Origin: CAKUFA01 sp963627465 | Lineage (GTDB): Bacteria > Bacillota > Clostridia > Christensenellales > Aristaeellaceae | Length of the DNA stretch: 17,492 bases | Reading direction: 5' to 3' | Assembly (NCBI GenBank): GCA_963627465.1 | Contig: CAVGBO010000042.1 | Span: forward strand, 1 to 17,492 | In this document: positions 5,455-13,898 of the stretch, piece by piece | Layout of the letters: every line of letters starts with the position of its first letter | Numbering within the stretch: position 1 is the stretch's first letter | Notes under the pieces: generated by a model | Database searches by the model: none | Seen by the model: the letters and a program-made list of their open reading frames with translations, nothing else | What the model was told of the DNA's origin: nothing | Program-made: the position numbers and the translations under genes

Positions 5455-6054
5455 ATGACGTTAGTACCTATGGTTGTGGAACAGACCAGCCGTGGAGAAC
5501 GTTCCTACGATATTTATTCCAGGCTGCTGAAGGATCGCATTGTATTCCTGGGCGGCGAAATTGACGATAATGTGGCCAATCTGGTTGTGGCGCAGCTGCT
5601 CTTCCTGGAAATGGAAGACCCTGACGCAGACATCAGCCTGTACATTAACAGCCCCGGTGGCTCCGTAACTGCCGGCATGGCCATTTATGACACCATGCAG
5701 TATATTAAGCCCCAGGTGCGCACGGTGTGCATTGGCATGGCAGCTTCCATGGGTGCCTTCCTGCTGATGGCAGGCGAAAAGGGCAAGCGTCTTGCTCTCC
5801 CCAATGCAGAAGTCATGATTCACCAGCCCTTGGGCGGCGCACAGGGGCAAGCAACGGATGTGGCCATTCGTGCAGAATGGCTCATGCGCACCAAGACCAA
5901 GATGATCGGCATGATGGCCGATATGACCGGTCAGCCCCTGGACAAGGTTAAGCAGGACTGCGAGCGGGACTACTTCATGTCCGCTCAGGAAGCCCTTGAC
6001 TATCACATCATCGACGAAATCTATCAGCCCCGCGAAAAGCAGGGAAGTAAGTGA
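5455..6054 (+). CDS. clpP: ATP-dependent Clp protease proteolytic subunit
   Basis: ClpP is the serine peptidase that forms the two-ring degradation chamber and is fed by ClpX. The 199-residue product carries the full catalytic triad: Ser98 in GMAASMGA, His123 in MIHQP, and Asp172 in ERDYFM. The substrate-strand motif NSPGG is at 65-69. The start ATG at 5455 is chosen because AAGGGGG lies 8 bases upstream and the protein then begins at the usual family position (LVPMVVEQT, GERSYDIYSRLLKDR); the open frame extends further upstream without such support. ClpX follows after 7 bases, so the two subunits are co-expressed. Confidence 0.98.
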   Translation: MTLVPMVVEQTSRGERSYDIYSRLLKDRIVFLGGEIDDNVANLVVAQLLFLEMEDPDADISLYINSPGGSVTAGMAIYDTMQYIKPQVRTVCIGMAASMGAFLLMAGEKGKRLALPNAEVMIHQPLGGAQGQATDVAIRAEWLMRTKTKMIGMMADMTGQPLDKVKQDCERDYFMSAQEALDYHIIDEIYQPREKQGSK

Positions 6055-6061
6055 GGTAATC

Positions 6062-7324
6062 ATGCCTAAGGATGAAATGCCGCCCCGCAGCGGCAAACTC
6101 CATCGGTGCTCCTTCTGCGGCAAGACCCAGGATCAGGTCAAGCGGCTGGTCGCCGGCCCCAATGTGTTCATCTGCAATGAATGCATTGAGCTTTGCGAAG
6201 AGATTCTTGGCGATGAGGATCTGATGGAAGATGAAGCCCCCAAGCTGGAAAACCTGCCGACCCCTGCTGAAATGAAGGCAGTGCTGGACGATTATGTGGT
6301 GGGTCAGGATCGAGCCAAGCGAGCCCTGTGTGTGGCTGTGTATAACCACTACAAGCGCATCGACCGGAAAACCAAGAAGGATGACGTGGAGCTGCAGAAG
6401 TCCAACATCCTGATGGTAGGCCCTACGGGCTGCGGCAAAACCTTCCTGGCGCAAACCCTGGCCAAGGTGCTGCAGGTTCCCTTCGCTATTGCAGATGCCA
6501 CCAGCCTGACCGAGGCTGGTTACGTTGGCGAGGACGTGGAGAACATCCTGCTTCGCCTGATTCAGGCAGCGGATTACGATATTCAGGCAGCGCAGCGTGG
6601 TATCATCTACATTGACGAGATTGATAAGATCGCCCGGAAGAGCGAGAATCCGTCCATCACCCGGGATGTCAGCGGGGAAGGCGTGCAGCAGGCTCTGCTG
6701 AAGATTCTGGAAGGAACCCTTGCCTCTGTGCCTCCTCAGGGCGGGCGGAAGCATCCCCATCAGGAGATGCTGCAAATCGACACCACCAACATTCTCTTCA
6801 TCTGCGGCGGTGCCTTTGACGGCATTGCCCCCATCATTGAAAGCCGTGTGGGCAAGAAGCTGCTGGGCTTTGGTGCCGAGCTGCAAACCAAGCATGACAC
6901 AGATGTCAGCAAAGCACTGAAGGATCTTCGTCCGGAGGATCTGACCAAGTACGGCCTGATTCCTGAATTTGTGGGTCGTCTGCCTATTGTGGTCACGCTG
7001 GATCAGCTGAACGAGGACGCCTTGGTGGAGATTCTCACAACGCCTAAGAACGCCCTGTGCAAGCAGTATCAGGCACTGCTCGATATGGATGGTGTGAAGC
7101 TGACCTTCACGCCGGATGCCCTCCGTGCCATGGCTAAGCAGGCCATTGAGCGGAAGTGCGGCGCACGCGGTCTTCGCGCCATTATCGAGGACATTATGCT
7201 GGACACCATGTTTGAACTGCCCGGCGATAAAACGGTAACGGAATGCCGCATTGACGAAAGCACCGTCAACGGCGGAAAGCCTGAGTTGATTCACGGACAG
7301 TCTGCCAAGGAAACAGTATCTTAA
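6062..7324 (+). CDS. clpX: ATP-dependent Clp protease ATP-binding subunit ClpX
   Basis: ClpX is the AAA+ unfoldase that selects substrates and threads them into ClpP. The 420-residue product has the N-terminal zinc-binding domain with C16, C19, C38 and C41, Walker A GPTGCGKT at 120-127, Walker B IIYIDEID, the pore loop GYVGED, and the sensor-2 GARGLR near the C-terminus. The ClpP-docking loop reads LGF (in KKLLGFGAE) where IGF is commonest, a conservative change. The start ATG at 6062 lies 7 bases after the clpP stop with GTGAGGT upstream. It is followed by a hairpin terminator, so lon is transcribed separately. Confidence 0.98.
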   Translation: MPKDEMPPRSGKLHRCSFCGKTQDQVKRLVAGPNVFICNECIELCEEILGDEDLMEDEAPKLENLPTPAEMKAVLDDYVVGQDRAKRALCVAVYNHYKRIDRKTKKDDVELQKSNILMVGPTGCGKTFLAQTLAKVLQVPFAIADATSLTEAGYVGEDVENILLRLIQAADYDIQAAQRGIIYIDEIDKIARKSENPSITRDVSGEGVQQALLKILEGTLASVPPQGGRKHPHQEMLQIDTTNILFICGGAFDGIAPIIESRVGKKLLGFGAELQTKHDTDVSKALKDLRPEDLTKYGLIPEFVGRLPIVVTLDQLNEDALVEILTTPKNALCKQYQALLDMDGVKLTFTPDALRAMAKQAIERKCGARGLRAIIEDIMLDTMFELPGDKTVTECRIDESTVNGGKPELIHGQSAKETVS

Positions 7325-7339
7325 TCAGATTGTATCAGT

Positions 7340-7374
7340 GAGGTACGGCACGTAGAAAGCCGTACCTCCTTTTG
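7340..7374 (+). terminator. Terminator after clpX
   Basis: GAGGTACGGC (7340-7349) and GCCGTACCTC (7359-7368) form a perfect 10-bp stem around ACGTAGAAA, followed by CTTTTG. The T-run is short, so some read-through into lon is possible. Confidence 0.75.
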
Positions 7375-7385
7375 CGTTCAAACCC

Positions 7386-7414
7386 TTGCCAAAGCTGAAC
7401 GTTTCCGTTATACT
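7386..7414 (+). promoter_or_regulatory. lon promoter
   Basis: TTGCCA (7386-7391), a 17-base spacer and TATACT (7409-7414) form a good sigma-A promoter between the clpX terminator and lon. The start is expected near 7421, giving a leader of about 70 bases. No heat-shock operator (CIRCE or CtsR repeat) is evident beside it. Confidence 0.78.
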
Positions 7415-7491
7415 GTAAACTTGCCGGGATAATCCATTTCACCGGTATTGGTGCCTGCGCAGCGTGTAGGCAGGTGCTATTGGAGGATAAT

Positions 7492-9846
7492 ATGCCGAGA
7501 GCAAAGAAAAAGAAAAGCAATGTACTGCCGGTGCTGGCCATGCGAGGGGTCATGATTTTCCCTCACACGGTGCTGCACTTTGATGTTGGCCGTCCCAAGT
7601 CTGTGGCTGCACTAGAAAAGGCCATGGCCGAGGATCAGAAAATTTTTCTAGTGACCCAGCGGGATGCAGACGTGGAAGACCCGGATTGGGATGATCTCTC
7701 CCCCGTCGGAACCGTTGCCACCGTGAAGCAGGTCATGAGCCTGCCGGGTAATGCCCTTCGTGTATTGGTAGAAGGCGATTGCCGGGGCACGGTGCAGTCT
7801 GCCGAGCAGGCTGAGCCTTACATGGCAGCGGATATTGCCGTCTACCCGGATGAACACGTTTCGGAAGACGATGTGGAAATGAACGCTCTGGTGCGCACCA
7901 CATTGGACTACTTCGAGGAATTCGCCACCGCAAGCCAGCGGGTCGCCCAGGAAACCGTCAATTCCATCCGTGAGCTGGAAGCACCGGAATGCTTGGCGGA
8001 CGTGATTGCTTCCAATGTGCTGGTGCGCATGGACGACCGCATGAAGGTGCTGGAAGCACTGGACTTGAAGGCTCGCCTTCAGGAGCTGTGCGGCATTTTG
8101 GCACGGGAAACAGAGCTTGTGGGCGTAGAAAAGCAGGTACAGGCTCGCATTAAAAAGCAAATCGAGAAAAACCAGAAGGATTACTACCTGCGGGAACAGA
8201 TCAAGGCCATTCAGACCGAGCTTGGCGACACCGAGTCCACGGATGTGGATGAACTGAAAACCCGCATGGAGAATACGCCTCTCAATGAGGAGGCCAAGCA
8301 AAAGTGCGCCAAGGAGATTGAACGGCTGAGCCGTATGGCGCCCGGTACGCCCGAAATCGGCGTAAGCCGTACGTACATCGAGTGGATTCTTGACCTGCCC
8401 TGGGGCAAAACTACCACGGATAATCTGGATCTGAAGCGGGCACGGAAGGTGCTGGCAGAGGATCACTATGGGTTGGAAAAGGTCAAGGAGCGGATCATCG
8501 AATATCTTGCCGTGCTGAAAATGAAGCAGGATATGAAGGGACCGATCCTCTGCTTTGTGGGTCCTCCCGGTGTGGGCAAAACCTCTATCGTCCGTGCCAT
8601 TGCAAAGGCTGTGGGGCGGAAGTTTGTGCAGATGTCTCTGGGTGGCGTACGGGATGAGGCGGAAATTCGTGGTCATCGCCGCACCTACATCGGTGCCATT
8701 CCCGGCCGCATCATCTCCGGCATGAAGCAGGCAGGCACCATGAATCCCGTGTTCCTCTTTGATGAAATTGACAAGATGAGCAGCGACATGCGTGGAGATC
8801 CTGCCAGCGCCATGCTGGAAGTACTGGATGCCGAGCAGAACGATGCTTTCCGGGATCATTACATGGAGCTGCCCTTCGACCTGAGCAAGGTCATGTTCAT
8901 CACCACCGCCAACTCGGTAGATACCATCCCCGCTCCCCTGCTGGATCGGATGGAGATCATTGAGGTGCCTTCCTACACGGAGGAAGAAAAGCTGCAAATT
9001 GCCAAGCATCACCTGCTGCCCAAGCAGATCACGGCACACGGCTTGAAGCCGAAGACCGTCCGCATGAGCGATAAGGTACTTCGCGAGCTGATTGAAGGCT
9101 ACACCCGAGAAGCAGGCGTCCGTACCTTGGAGCGCACGCTGGCCAAGGTGGTGCGGAAAGCCGCTGTCACCATGCTGGATACTGGCGTGGAGGAAGTCAG
9201 CGTCACCAGTGCCGTGCTGAAGGACTATTTAGGCGCAGTGCGTTTCATCCGTGAACAGCCAGAGAAGGAACCCCGTGTCGGCGTAGTGAATGGGCTTGCC
9301 TACACCACCGTAGGTGGCGAAATGCTGGAAGTAGAATGCGCTATCATGCCGGGCAAGGGCACCCTGCAGTTGACAGGTCAGTTAGGCGACGTGATGAAGG
9401 AATCCGCCGAGGCTGCCTTTACGTGGGTTCGCTCCCACAGCCAGGTGCTTGGGCTGAAGGATGACTTCTACAAGGACAAGGATATTCATATTCATGTGCC
9501 GGAAGGCGCTGTGCCCAAGGACGGCCCCTCCGCAGGCGTTACCATGACGACCGCCTTGGTCAGCGCACTGACAGCCATTCCCGTGCGTCAGGACGTGGCC
9601 ATGACCGGCGAGATCACCCTGCGGGGTCGTGTCCTCCCCATCGGCGGCCTGAAAGAGAAGAGCCTTGCTGCCTATCGGGCTGGCATCCGTACCTTGGTCA
9701 TTCCCAAGGAGAACACCAAGGATTTGGAAGACATTCCGCCCTATGTGCTCAGCCAGTTCCGCATTGTAGCCACCGATGACATTCAGACGGTGCTGGAAAC
9801 TGCCTTGACGCACATGCCGACAGAGGAGAACAAGTGTGGAGATTAA
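7492..9846 (+). CDS. lon: ATP-dependent protease La (Lon)
   Basis: Lon is a cytoplasmic AAA+ protease with ATPase and peptidase in one chain, which degrades misfolded and regulatory proteins. The 784-residue product has the N-terminal substrate domain (about 10-200), a coiled central helical region with KKQIEKNQKDYYLREQ, Walker A GPPGVGKT at 357-364, Walker B VFLFDEID, and the C-terminal peptidase with Ser680 in PKDGPSAGV and Lys723 in GGLKEKSLAA. ATG 7492 is used because GGAGG lies 7 bases upstream. The last bases overlap the start of engB. This is the LonA type. No lonB, often found between clpX and lonA in Clostridia, is present here. Confidence 0.98.
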   Translation: MPRAKKKKSNVLPVLAMRGVMIFPHTVLHFDVGRPKSVAALEKAMAEDQKIFLVTQRDADVEDPDWDDLSPVGTVATVKQVMSLPGNALRVLVEGDCRGTVQSAEQAEPYMAADIAVYPDEHVSEDDVEMNALVRTTLDYFEEFATASQRVAQETVNSIRELEAPECLADVIASNVLVRMDDRMKVLEALDLKARLQELCGILARETELVGVEKQVQARIKKQIEKNQKDYYLREQIKAIQTELGDTESTDVDELKTRMENTPLNEEAKQKCAKEIERLSRMAPGTPEIGVSRTYIEWILDLPWGKTTTDNLDLKRARKVLAEDHYGLEKVKERIIEYLAVLKMKQDMKGPILCFVGPPGVGKTSIVRAIAKAVGRKFVQMSLGGVRDEAEIRGHRRTYIGAIPGRIISGMKQAGTMNPVFLFDEIDKMSSDMRGDPASAMLEVLDAEQNDAFRDHYMELPFDLSKVMFITTANSVDTIPAPLLDRMEIIEVPSYTEEEKLQIAKHHLLPKQITAHGLKPKTVRMSDKVLRELIEGYTREAGVRTLERTLAKVVRKAAVTMLDTGVEEVSVTSAVLKDYLGAVRFIREQPEKEPRVGVVNGLAYTTVGGEMLEVECAIMPGKGTLQLTGQLGDVMKESAEAAFTWVRSHSQVLGLKDDFYKDKDIHIHVPEGAVPKDGPSAGVTMTTALVSALTAIPVRQDVAMTGEITLRGRVLPIGGLKEKSLAAYRAGIRTLVIPKENTKDLEDIPPYVLSQFRIVATDDIQTVLETALTHMPTEENKCGD

Positions 9847-10444
9847 GACAGCGGAATTCATTACTTCCATGGCCAGCTACGGCGATTTCGCAGGCCGAGG
9901 GCTGAAGCAAATCGCCGTGGTTGGCAAGAGCAACGTGGGCAAAAGCAGCCTGATCAACTGCCTGTGCCGCCGCAACAAGCTGGCACGCACCAGCTCCACC
10001 CCCGGCAAAACAAGGCTGATCAATGTGTTTCAGCTGAACGGCGAAGAAGGCTTTCACCTGATTGACTTGCCCGGCTATGGCTTTGCCCGGGTGGATAAGC
10101 AGGAGAAGGCACGTTGGGGACAGATGATGCAGGACTACTTCATGAAGGCCGAGGAATTGCAGCATGTGTTCTGCCTGGTGGATATCCGCCATGAGCCCAC
10201 GGAAGATGACAAAACCATGAACACCTTTCTGCGGCAGATGGATATTCCTTTCACGGTGATTGCCACCAAGTCGGATAAAATCAGCCGCGGTGCACGGCAA
10301 AAGCAGCTTGCGCCCATCTGCCGAGCTCTCCTTGTGCAGCCATGGGAAATTATCTGCTTTTCCAGCGAAGACCGCACAGGGCGTGAAGAGCTTTTGCAGC
10401 GGCTGGAAGAAGTGCTGACAGCAGAAGAAGAGACCGACGAATAA
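9836..10444 (+). CDS. engB: Ribosome biogenesis GTPase EngB (YsxC/YihA)
   Basis: EngB is a small essential GTPase needed for late assembly of the 50S ribosomal subunit. All GTPase motifs are visible in the 202-residue product: G1 GKSNVGKS at 30-37, the G2 threonine region TSSTPGKTRLIN, G3 DLPG, G4 TKSD, and a G5-like SSED. The start is GTG 9836, which overlaps the lon stop by 11 bases, with AGGAG 7 bases upstream inside lon, so translation is probably coupled to lon. The lon-engB order is conserved across Bacillota. Confidence 0.96.
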   Translation: MEIKTAEFITSMASYGDFAGRGLKQIAVVGKSNVGKSSLINCLCRRNKLARTSSTPGKTRLINVFQLNGEEGFHLIDLPGYGFARVDKQEKARWGQMMQDYFMKAEELQHVFCLVDIRHEPTEDDKTMNTFLRQMDIPFTVIATKSDKISRGARQKQLAPICRALLVQPWEIICFSSEDRTGREELLQRLEEVLTAEEETDE

Positions 10445-10526
10445 AAGCATATGATGCTCAGCATCAATGAATTGATATGCTCCCTTTATGAACAGCAGTG
10501 GAAGCTGAACATGAAGGGAGCGTATC
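10445..10526. repeat. Competing hairpins after engB
   Basis: GATATGCTCCCTTTATG (10474-10490) pairs with CATGAAGGGAGCGTATC (10510-10526) over 17 positions with two wobble pairs. The loop holds a small CAGC/GCTG stem. Upstream, AGCATAT (about 10446-10452) can instead pair with ATATGCT (10475-10481), enclosing GATGC-TCA-GCATC, so the two structures exclude each other. No T-run follows, so it is not a normal terminator, although no other terminator is visible for engB. Confidence 0.6.
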
Positions 10527-10601
10527 TTATCAGGAATCAACCCTGTCTTTCCAAAAAGTCGTTTATTTCTCCATCAAGCCAAGCGAAGAGGGGCGAAAGC
10601 A

Positions 10602-11555
10602 ATGGAATTATTTGATCATTATAAAGCAGTGTTACTCCCACAAGAGAATAAAATCCTCATCACAAGTGAAAGCGGCTACATTTACTATGTATATGACTGC
10701 CAAAAGAAATATTGGTATAAATATGAACGTGCTGGCAACGTCCAAATTACCATCGATCATTATCCTGCTGTAAGCAAAGAAGTGCTTATCGAAGCGATGC
10801 ATGGTGTTATGCCACAGAAAAAAGCCGATTTCATAAGGCTATGTCATGCATTTCAAGATGTTTCTGATATAAGTGCGATACTTGAAGCAGATTATCCAGA
10901 CCTAATGGCAGACTATACAATTATGAAGCTGGCTTTGGATTTTTTGAGAGAATCACCTGTCCGCTATTCATCGTATCTAATGTTAAGAAAAATATTGGAC
11001 GATTCTATTGCTACAGAATGCGACAAGCAACACCTTGCTGCGCAAATTAAGCGACTTAGTTACATACACATAGGCAAAGACATTTTCAAGCAAGAACTTC
11101 GCATCTTTGATAACGTCTACCTATGCGGTGGTTTTCATATCATGCCAGCCAGATTGATTGGCAGTTTGGATGGACAATATCCAAAAGATGATATTGCAAA
11201 AATACGCTGCATTGCCATCGGAATTGATGAAGATGATGTTTGGAACTATCTCTCCCCTTTTCTTTGCAAGCACTATGCAAAAGACTTAGAAGCAAACAAA
11301 AGAAACTACGCTGAAGAAGGTTTTGATTGGTATAGTGACAATTACTATACCTTCGCTTCTATAGTATCCATGCTGAAAGATATCAATGACACGATAGATG
11401 CGCTGCGTTCAGGTAAAGAAAATGAATTTACCGTATGCCTTCAGAAAAGAGTACCTCATGACACATATGCAAATCACGATGCGGAGGTAAGCTGCATGCT
11501 TGATTTTTATCATCGCTTTATCTATCGTATGGACTATATGATGCAGATCGCCAAG
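10602..11555 (+). CDS. Uncharacterised AT-rich protein, cut by assembly gap
   Basis: An open frame of 318 codons starts at ATG 10602, with GAGGGG 8 bases upstream, and runs into the N gap. I do not recognise a family. The product is soluble-looking, rich in Tyr, Asp and Lys, with no signal peptide or membrane span. Its middle (about 85-165) appears helical, followed by a mixed segment with YLCGGFHIMPARL and another helical stretch near FASIVSMLKDINDTI. Base composition and codon use (AAA, ATA, GAT, TAT) are clearly AT-richer than tig-engB and the hydrogenase genes, which suggests acquisition by transfer. It stands alone between engB and a tRNA gene. The true 3' end is unknown. Confidence 0.75.
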
Positions 11556-11565
11556 NNNNNNNNNN
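11556..11565. other. Assembly gap (10 N)
   Basis: Ten N bases join two contigs. Ten is a common placeholder, so the real distance may be quite different and reading frames cannot be carried across it. Confidence 0.99.
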
Positions 11566-11646
11566 GCCATCTTCTTTCCTAATCATCCTCGCCACAACAA
11601 AGAACTTTTCATGCGCAACAGTTTTCGGCTCATTCCTATTCCCTGA
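11566..11646 (+). pseudogene. Possible C-terminal remnant after the gap
   Basis: Directly after the gap one frame reads 26 codons to TGA, ending with residues like KELFMRNSFRLIPIP. It could be the tail of the AT-rich gene or of another lost gene. The ten Ns put it out of phase with the upstream frame, but the gap length is not reliable. The opposite strand is also open over this stretch, so the call is weak. From 11647 to 11775 I see no gene. There is a stem (CATCCT...CCTGCAT with ATGCAGG...AGGATG, about 11690-11724) of unknown role. Confidence 0.2.
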
Positions 11647-11775
11647 CTTTCTGTAAAGAGGGCAAAGAGCTTGATCATTTCGTTGTTTCTTCATCCTCAC
11701 CTGCATAAAGGATGCAGGCAAGGATGAAAAATCGGTTTTGTTCTGTTTGGGGTAAAATTCGGGGTATTTGGACGC

Positions 11776-11812
11776 AAAAAGACCTTGCGTCTATTACGAT
11801 GCAAGGTCTTTT
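11776..11812 (-). terminator. Terminator of tRNA-Pro
   Basis: AAAAGACCTTGC and GCAAGGTCTTTT form a perfect 12-bp stem around a 12-base loop, with TTTTTG completing the tract on the minus strand. The A-rich side also gives T residues on the plus strand, so it may work in both directions. It begins 5 bases after the 3' end of the tRNA. Confidence 0.9.
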
Positions 11813-11817
11813 CAATG

Positions 11818-11891
11818 TCTGGGTGGAGAGATTCGAACTCTCGGCCTCTTGAACCCCATTCAAGCACGCTACCAAGCTGCGCTACACCCAG
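11818..11891 (-). tRNA. tRNA-Pro (anticodon GGG)
   Basis: The 74-base cloverleaf is complete: acceptor CTGGGTG with CACCCAG plus discriminator A; D stem GCGC/GCGT with loop AGCTTGGTA; anticodon stem CTTGA/TCAAG with loop ATGGGGT, which places GGG at 34-36 and G at 37 as expected for proline; variable loop AGGCC; T stem GAGAG/CTCTC with loop TTCGAAT. It reads CCC (and CCU by wobble). CCA is not encoded: the genome continues CAT. Confidence 0.97.
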
Positions 11892-11930
11892 ATATCTTGT
11901 GTTCGTCTGTTTCATCAGCGAACGTTTATT

Positions 11931-11959
11931 ATTATAGCATCTAGATGCCCTTTTGTCAA
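11931..11959 (-). promoter_or_regulatory. Consensus promoter of tRNA-Pro
   Basis: On the minus strand TTGACA (11959-11954), a 17-base spacer and TATAAT (11936-11931) match the sigma-A consensus at all twelve positions, as is common for stable RNA genes. The expected start near 11924 leaves a ~32-base 5' leader to be removed by RNase P. Confidence 0.93.
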
Positions 11960-12047
11960 GCACTTTTTTAGCTTTTTTCAGGTCATTTGCCAAAGAAAGT
12001 GCAGCAGTTATATCTTTCCAGCATTGTTTCTATTTTTCCACACAAGT

Positions 12048-12101
12048 ACCCCACCGACAGAACAACATTTCCGCTTTTCCATCGGTGGGGTTATTGTTTT
12101 T
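12048..12101. terminator. Hairpin terminator at the end of the hydrogenase operon
   Basis: ACCCCACCGA (12048-12057) and TCGGTGGGGT (12082-12091) are exact 10-base complements around a 24-base loop. It lies 39 bases beyond the hndD stop and is the only candidate end for that transcript. The T-rich tail (TTATTGTTTTT) is on the plus-strand side, so for the minus-strand operon it would act only as a bare stem, a stop for exonucleases or a weak terminator. Confidence 0.6.
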
Positions 12102-12130
12102 CCAAGGGTAACCATGTTTACTTTTTCAAT

Positions 12131-13879
12131 TTACCGGCTATACTTCGGCCGCACCGTATACGTGGTATGCAGCAGCTCGTGTGCCTTGTGGCTATTGGGT
12201 TCACCCAGGAAGTCCGCATAAATCTTCTTGATTTCAGGGTTCTCGTGACTCTTCCTGATGGGCTTATCTGCATCCTCCTTGTAGAGGGCAGCAGCACGGA
12301 GCACACGAGGATCACAATCCATGCGCTTTTGCGCCGACACAATGGGCTGGCCGCCGCCGGTAACGCATCCGCCGGGGCATCCCATGATTTCGATAAAGTG
12401 ATACGACTTCTTGCCGGCACGAATGCTGTCCAGCAGTTTGGCCGCATTCGCCGTGCCATTGACGACCGCCACATTCAGCATGGTGTCTCCAAGCTGAATG
12501 GATGCCTCCTTGATGCCCTCAATGCCACGAACCTGATTGAACTCCACCTGCTCCAGTGTTTCCCCTGTTACCGTCTCGTAGGCAGTGCGGAGTGCCGCTT
12601 CCATCACACCGCCGGTAGCACCGAAGATTACCGCAGCGCCGGTGCTCTCCCCCAGCAGCGAATCGAACGTTCCGTCCGGCAGGTTGGCAAAGTCAATGCC
12701 TGCCTCCTTGATCATCCGTGCAAGCTCCCGGGTGGTGATAACCTCATCCACATCCTGCATACCATCGTGCCCAAGCTCCGGACGAAGGGCTTCGTACTTC
12801 TTTGCGGTGCAGGGCATCACCGATACCACAGCAATTTGCTTCGGGTCAATCCCTGCCTGCTGTGCGTAGTAGGACTTAATCATGGCACCTTCCATCTCAT
12901 GAGGAGACTTGCAGGTGGACAGGTTGGGGATGAAGTCACTGTAATAATGCTCGCAAAACTTAATCCAGCCAGGAGAGCAGGAGGTAATCATGGGCAGCAC
13001 GCCACCGTTTTTCAGCCGATGAAGCAGCTCCGTCGCCTCTTCCATAATGGTCAGGTCTGCGCCGAAGTCCGTATCAAACACCCGGTCAAACCCAAGGCGA
13101 TGCAGTGCCGTTGCCAATTTTCCCGTTACACAGGTGCCCATGGGCAGACCAAATTCCTCACCCAAGGCAGCTCTGACCGCAGGGGCAGGCTGCACCACCA
13201 CATGCTTCTTGGGGTCTGCCAGCAGTGCCCACACCTTGGCCGTGGAATCCTTTTCGTGCAGAGCACCCGTCGGGCAAGCAGCAATACACTGGCCGCAATT
13301 GATGCAAGCCATATCCACCAGCTTCATATTCCACGGTGACTCGATGGAGGTGACGAATCCACGATTCACGGGGCCAATCACCCCTACCGCCTGGGTTTTG
13401 TTGCAGGCAGCCACGCAGCGGCGGCAGAGCACGCACTTATTGTTGTCCCGAACGATGGAAGGAGAAAGATCGTCAATATCATACTTGTTCATGGAGCCGG
13501 CAAAGCGATTTTCATCATCGACCCCCAGATCATGGCAAAGCTGTTGTAATTCACAACTTTGATTGCGAGTGCAGGACAAGCAACTCTTATCATGATTGCT
13601 GAGCAGCAGCTCCAGATTGATTTTTCTAGCTTCACGAATGGCCGGCGTGTTGGTCTTCACCACCATGTTGGGGCTGACAGGCAGCACACAGGCGGCCTGC
13701 AGTGCACGGGCACCTGTATCCACCATGCAAAGGCGGCATGCGCCGATTTGGTTAATATCCTTCAGGTAACACAGCGTGGGGATTTTAATGCCCGCCTGCT
13801 TGGCTGCTTCCAGCACAGTCGTCCCCGCAGGGACTTCTACCTCTACGCCGTCAATCGTCAGTTTCATCAGCTGTTCCAT
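12131..13879 (-). CDS. hndD: [FeFe]-hydrogenase catalytic subunit HndD
   Basis: This subunit holds the H-cluster that makes or consumes H2. The 582-residue product has in order: a plant-type [2Fe-2S] domain (C37, C48, C51, C64); the His-Cys3 [4Fe-4S] site (H96, C100, C103, C109); two ferredoxin-like clusters (C149-C159 and C192-C202); and the H-domain with L1 TSCSPGW at 299-305, L2 MPCTAKKYE at 355-363 and L3 EIMGCPGGCVTGGGQP at 497-512. A small-subunit-like tail follows. L1 has Ser where many hydrogenases have a second Cys; the same form is, as I recall, usual in Hnd-type enzymes. ATG 13879 has GGGAGG upstream. It is the last gene of the operon, 19 bases after hndC. Confidence 0.96.
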   Translation of the reverse strand: MEQLMKLTIDGVEVEVPAGTTVLEAAKQAGIKIPTLCYLKDINQIGACRLCMVDTGARALQAACVLPVSPNMVVKTNTPAIREARKINLELLLSNHDKSCLSCTRNQSCELQQLCHDLGVDDENRFAGSMNKYDIDDLSPSIVRDNNKCVLCRRCVAACNKTQAVGVIGPVNRGFVTSIESPWNMKLVDMACINCGQCIAACPTGALHEKDSTAKVWALLADPKKHVVVQPAPAVRAALGEEFGLPMGTCVTGKLATALHRLGFDRVFDTDFGADLTIMEEATELLHRLKNGGVLPMITSCSPGWIKFCEHYYSDFIPNLSTCKSPHEMEGAMIKSYYAQQAGIDPKQIAVVSVMPCTAKKYEALRPELGHDGMQDVDEVITTRELARMIKEAGIDFANLPDGTFDSLLGESTGAAVIFGATGGVMEAALRTAYETVTGETLEQVEFNQVRGIEGIKEASIQLGDTMLNVAVVNGTANAAKLLDSIRAGKKSYHFIEIMGCPGGCVTGGGQPIVSAQKRMDCDPRVLRAAALYKEDADKPIRKSHENPEIKKIYADFLGEPNSHKAHELLHTTYTVRPKYSR

Positions 13880-13898
13880 TGCGTATTCTCCTCCCTTC

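Noticed and set aside
11818..11891. tRNA 3' end as a used integration site
   Set aside because: No direct repeat of the tRNA 3' end was seen in 10440-11800 and no integrase gene is present.
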